DNA of 64,000 bases from an uncultured Flaviramulus sp. GTDB taxonomy: Bacteria; Bacteroidota; Bacteroidia; Flavobacteriales; Flavobacteriaceae. Both the position numbers and the translations under genes were made by a program. Location of the stretch: the NCBI GenBank assembly GCA_947501105.1, contig CANMUP010000002.1, positions 1 to 64,000 of the forward strand, in the 5' to 3' direction. The first letter of the stretch is position 1; every line of letters begins with the position of its first letter. The notes below the pieces were generated by a model. It was not told the origin of the DNA and did no database searches. It worked only from the letters and a program-made list of their open reading frames with translations. Shown here one piece after another: positions 62,392 through 64,000 of the stretch.

Positions 62392-62399
62392 CAAAAGTA
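62392..62399 (-). promoter_or_regulatory. -7 box of fbaA
   Basis: TACTTTTG on the minus strand is an exact TAnnTTTG match, 33 nt before the fbaA ATG. No good -33 TTG at the right distance. Confidence 0.6.
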
Positions 62400-62569
62400 A
62401 TCAATTTTTAAATAAATAGTTATGCTTTTATTGGATGAAACTACCTAAATGAAACTAAAACGTTATAGTTTATATTATGTGAAAATTAGGCTATTGCATT
62501 CACTTAGATAAGTTCAATGTTGATAAATTTTAATGAAGCCTTAACAAAGGGCAGAGTAGTTCTTTGTAA

Positions 62570-64000
62570 TTAAAAAGGGTAATTTATACCAATATTATAT
62601 ACTGCGTTACCAAAATTGTAATCATTAAACCAACGATTTTGATCTCTATAAAAAGGATCGTAAGTTTTAAAACCGATATCAAAACGGAAAATAAAAAAGC
62701 TAAAATCGTAACGGAAACCAAAACCTGAGCCAATTGCAATATCCTTTAAGGAGTTGAAATTGGTAAAAGTAGCATTATCATCTTCAACGTCGTCTAATGC
62801 ATTCCAAATGTTACCTGTATCAACAAATACCGCCCCGTTTAAGTTTTCAAATATATTAAAACGTTGTTCTACACTAAAAGCTAGTTTTAAATTGGCTTCG
62901 TTAAACTCATTAATAGTTTCTGAACTTCCTGGGCCTAAACTATAAGCAGTCCATGCACGATTATCGTTTGCGCCGCCTGCAAAAAAACTTTTAGAAAAAG
63001 GGATACTAGATGAGTTTCCGTAAGGAATAGCAATACCAAAAAAGGCTCGCATTGCTAAAACATTTTTTCTGCCTAAATCCCAGTGTTTTACATAATCGAA
63101 CTCTGTTTTTATATATTGAGAATAAGCGACATTAAATAATTCGTAGCGGTCATCGGCATTCTTTTTGAGCCCTAAAAGCTTTGAAGTATTTGCAAGCAAG
63201 TTACCTGCTGCTTCTAATCTAAAACGAAATATTGAAAAATCTTCATCAAATAAATTTTGACGTTTATCTTGAGTGAAGCTAAAACTTGATGAAAAAATTA
63301 AGTTATTTTCAGTCAATCTATTTTTACGTTCGTTAATTGCCGACACCGTTTTGTAGTCATTATCAGTTGAAACTAACGATGTGTTATTGTTTAAAACATC
63401 ACTTAGAAAAGTATCAGTTAGTTCTGGAAAAGTTAAATCATTTCCATTATTGTAATTTATAGTTTTTGAAATGTCATTTAGCGTATTAAAGGAGTTTTGG
63501 TAGACATCAAAATAATTTCCAATATTTAGGTTTCTAACATATTGCACATTAAATAAATCGAGTCTGTTAGTAACTATGGCATTTGGGTTCCACTTATAGT
63601 TAAATGTACCAGTAAAAGTTTGCTTATCTAAACCTATATTAGTTTGACTTGTAGCCGATAAACTAATTCTGGTAGTTGGAGACATGTATTTAGGAATTAA
63701 TTTTTCAGTATTAAAAGGAGAAAATAATCTAGGGAATGTAAGTTTCAAATCTACTCCAAACTCATTAATATCAAAAAATTGATCGCGGTTGTTTCCAGCG
63801 TCATCTGAAGCGCCAATAGATGCAATTCCAGAGATTTCAAAAGTTTCTGCACCTCTAAAAATATTTCTTATAAGTAAAGAAGGGTTTAATGAAAAGCCAA
63901 CATCTTGTATGTTACTTTTAGATACTTCGGCACTAAAGCCTAAACCGAATTTTTTTAAAGGTGTTAAATAAATATTTGCAATAAGTTCGTCATCTTTCCC
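62570..64000 (-). CDS. Omp85/BamA-TamA family outer membrane protein (partial)
   Basis: 476 residues visible; the frame stays open to position 64000, so the N-terminal part lies outside the window. A TTG codon at 63748 is an internal Leu in FGVDLKLTFPRL, not a start. The visible part is the bacterial surface antigen barrel: repeated amphipathic strands, GVDLKLTFPRLFSPF, FFAGGANDNRAW (the conserved loop-6-like region of Omp85, here with NDNRAW), AVFVDTGNIW, GSGFGFRYDFSFFIFRFDIGFK and an ending GNAVYNIGINYPF with C-terminal Phe. It may assemble or export proteins or lipids at the outer membrane, like TamA. POTRA domains, if any, would be upstream. Confidence 0.92.
   Translation of the reverse strand, partial: GKDDELIANIYLTPLKKFGLGFSAEVSKSNIQDVGFSLNPSLLIRNIFRGAETFEISGIASIGASDDAGNNRDQFFDINEFGVDLKLTFPRLFSPFNTEKLIPKYMSPTTRISLSATSQTNIGLDKQTFTGTFNYKWNPNAIVTNRLDLFNVQYVRNLNIGNYFDVYQNSFNTLNDISKTINYNNGNDLTFPELTDTFLSDVLNNNTSLVSTDNDYKTVSAINERKNRLTENNLIFSSSFSFTQDKRQNLFDEDFSIFRFRLEAAGNLLANTSKLLGLKKNADDRYELFNVAYSQYIKTEFDYVKHWDLGRKNVLAMRAFFGIAIPYGNSSSIPFSKSFFAGGANDNRAWTAYSLGPGSSETINEFNEANLKLAFSVEQRFNIFENLNGAVFVDTGNIWNALDDVEDDNATFTNFNSLKDIAIGSGFGFRYDFSFFIFRFDIGFKTYDPFYRDQNRWFNDYNFGNAVYNIGINYPF

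Noticed and set aside
63748-63750. Start of the Omp85 protein at 63748
   Set aside because: The codon is TTG in the middle of a barrel strand, and the frame stays open to the window end.

Overview
The window is chromosomal DNA of an AT-rich member of the Bacteroidetes, almost certainly a marine-type Flavobacteriaceae. The evidence is the Bacteroidetes promoter box TAnnTTTG in front of many genes, near absence of Shine-Dalgarno sequences, a short 287-residue RpoD, meso-DAP type MurE, class II HMG-CoA reductase with a GYDIA-type GHMP kinase, and gene neighbourhoods typical of that family. Species cannot be assigned from the sequence alone.

Layout. Positions 1-78 are the 3' end of a 5S rRNA and its terminator, so an rRNA operon ends at the left edge. 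123-3846 looks accessory: a heme-motif FG-GAP protein, a compact operon of two HTH-only proteins plus a small overlapping ORF, and tRNA-Phe. 4020-11957 is an envelope block: coaX, an outer membrane protein, a TPR protein, lptC, a small membrane protein, a CNNM/CBS protein and a PpiD-like chaperone. 11963-14231 holds two mevalonate-pathway genes. 14379-20016 is a peptide-use set: DPP IV and two POT transporters. 20105-25401 holds a thioredoxin-fold protein and the minus-strand operon surE, small membrane protein, lpxB, NlpC/P60 lipoprotein, comEC. 25587-31021 holds prc, an ABC permease, a DUF1080 protein, ysxC and a hydrolase.

31238-46831 is a complete-looking division and cell wall (dcw) cluster: mraZ, rsmH, ftsL, ftsI, murE, mraY, murD, ftsW, murG, murC, ftsQ, ftsA, ftsZ, without murF or ddl. 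Its genes abut or overlap, several start with TTG or GTG, and three 10-bp-spaced MraZ-type repeats precede the promoter. yqeY and tRNA-Arg follow. 47521-53321 is a second accessory stretch: SGNH hydrolase, MtfA-like peptidase, and a TetR-controlled cluster with three copies of one palindromic operator. 53318-64000 returns to housekeeping genes: rpe, rpoD, an HTH regulator facing two lipoproteins, pnp, rpsO, accD, fbaA and an Omp85/BamA-type protein that runs off the right edge.

Main points worth a second look: a roughly 100-nt structured element between accD and fbaA; a 15-bp terminator-like hairpin with a T-tract inside the start of lptC, with weaker counterparts in the ABC permease and ftsQ; the HTH/HTH/small-ORF operon with a palindrome just before the small ORF; one TetR operator lying inside a hydrolase gene; a strong Shine-Dalgarno on rpoD in a lineage that rarely uses them; and an AccD that has lost all four zinc-finger cysteines.
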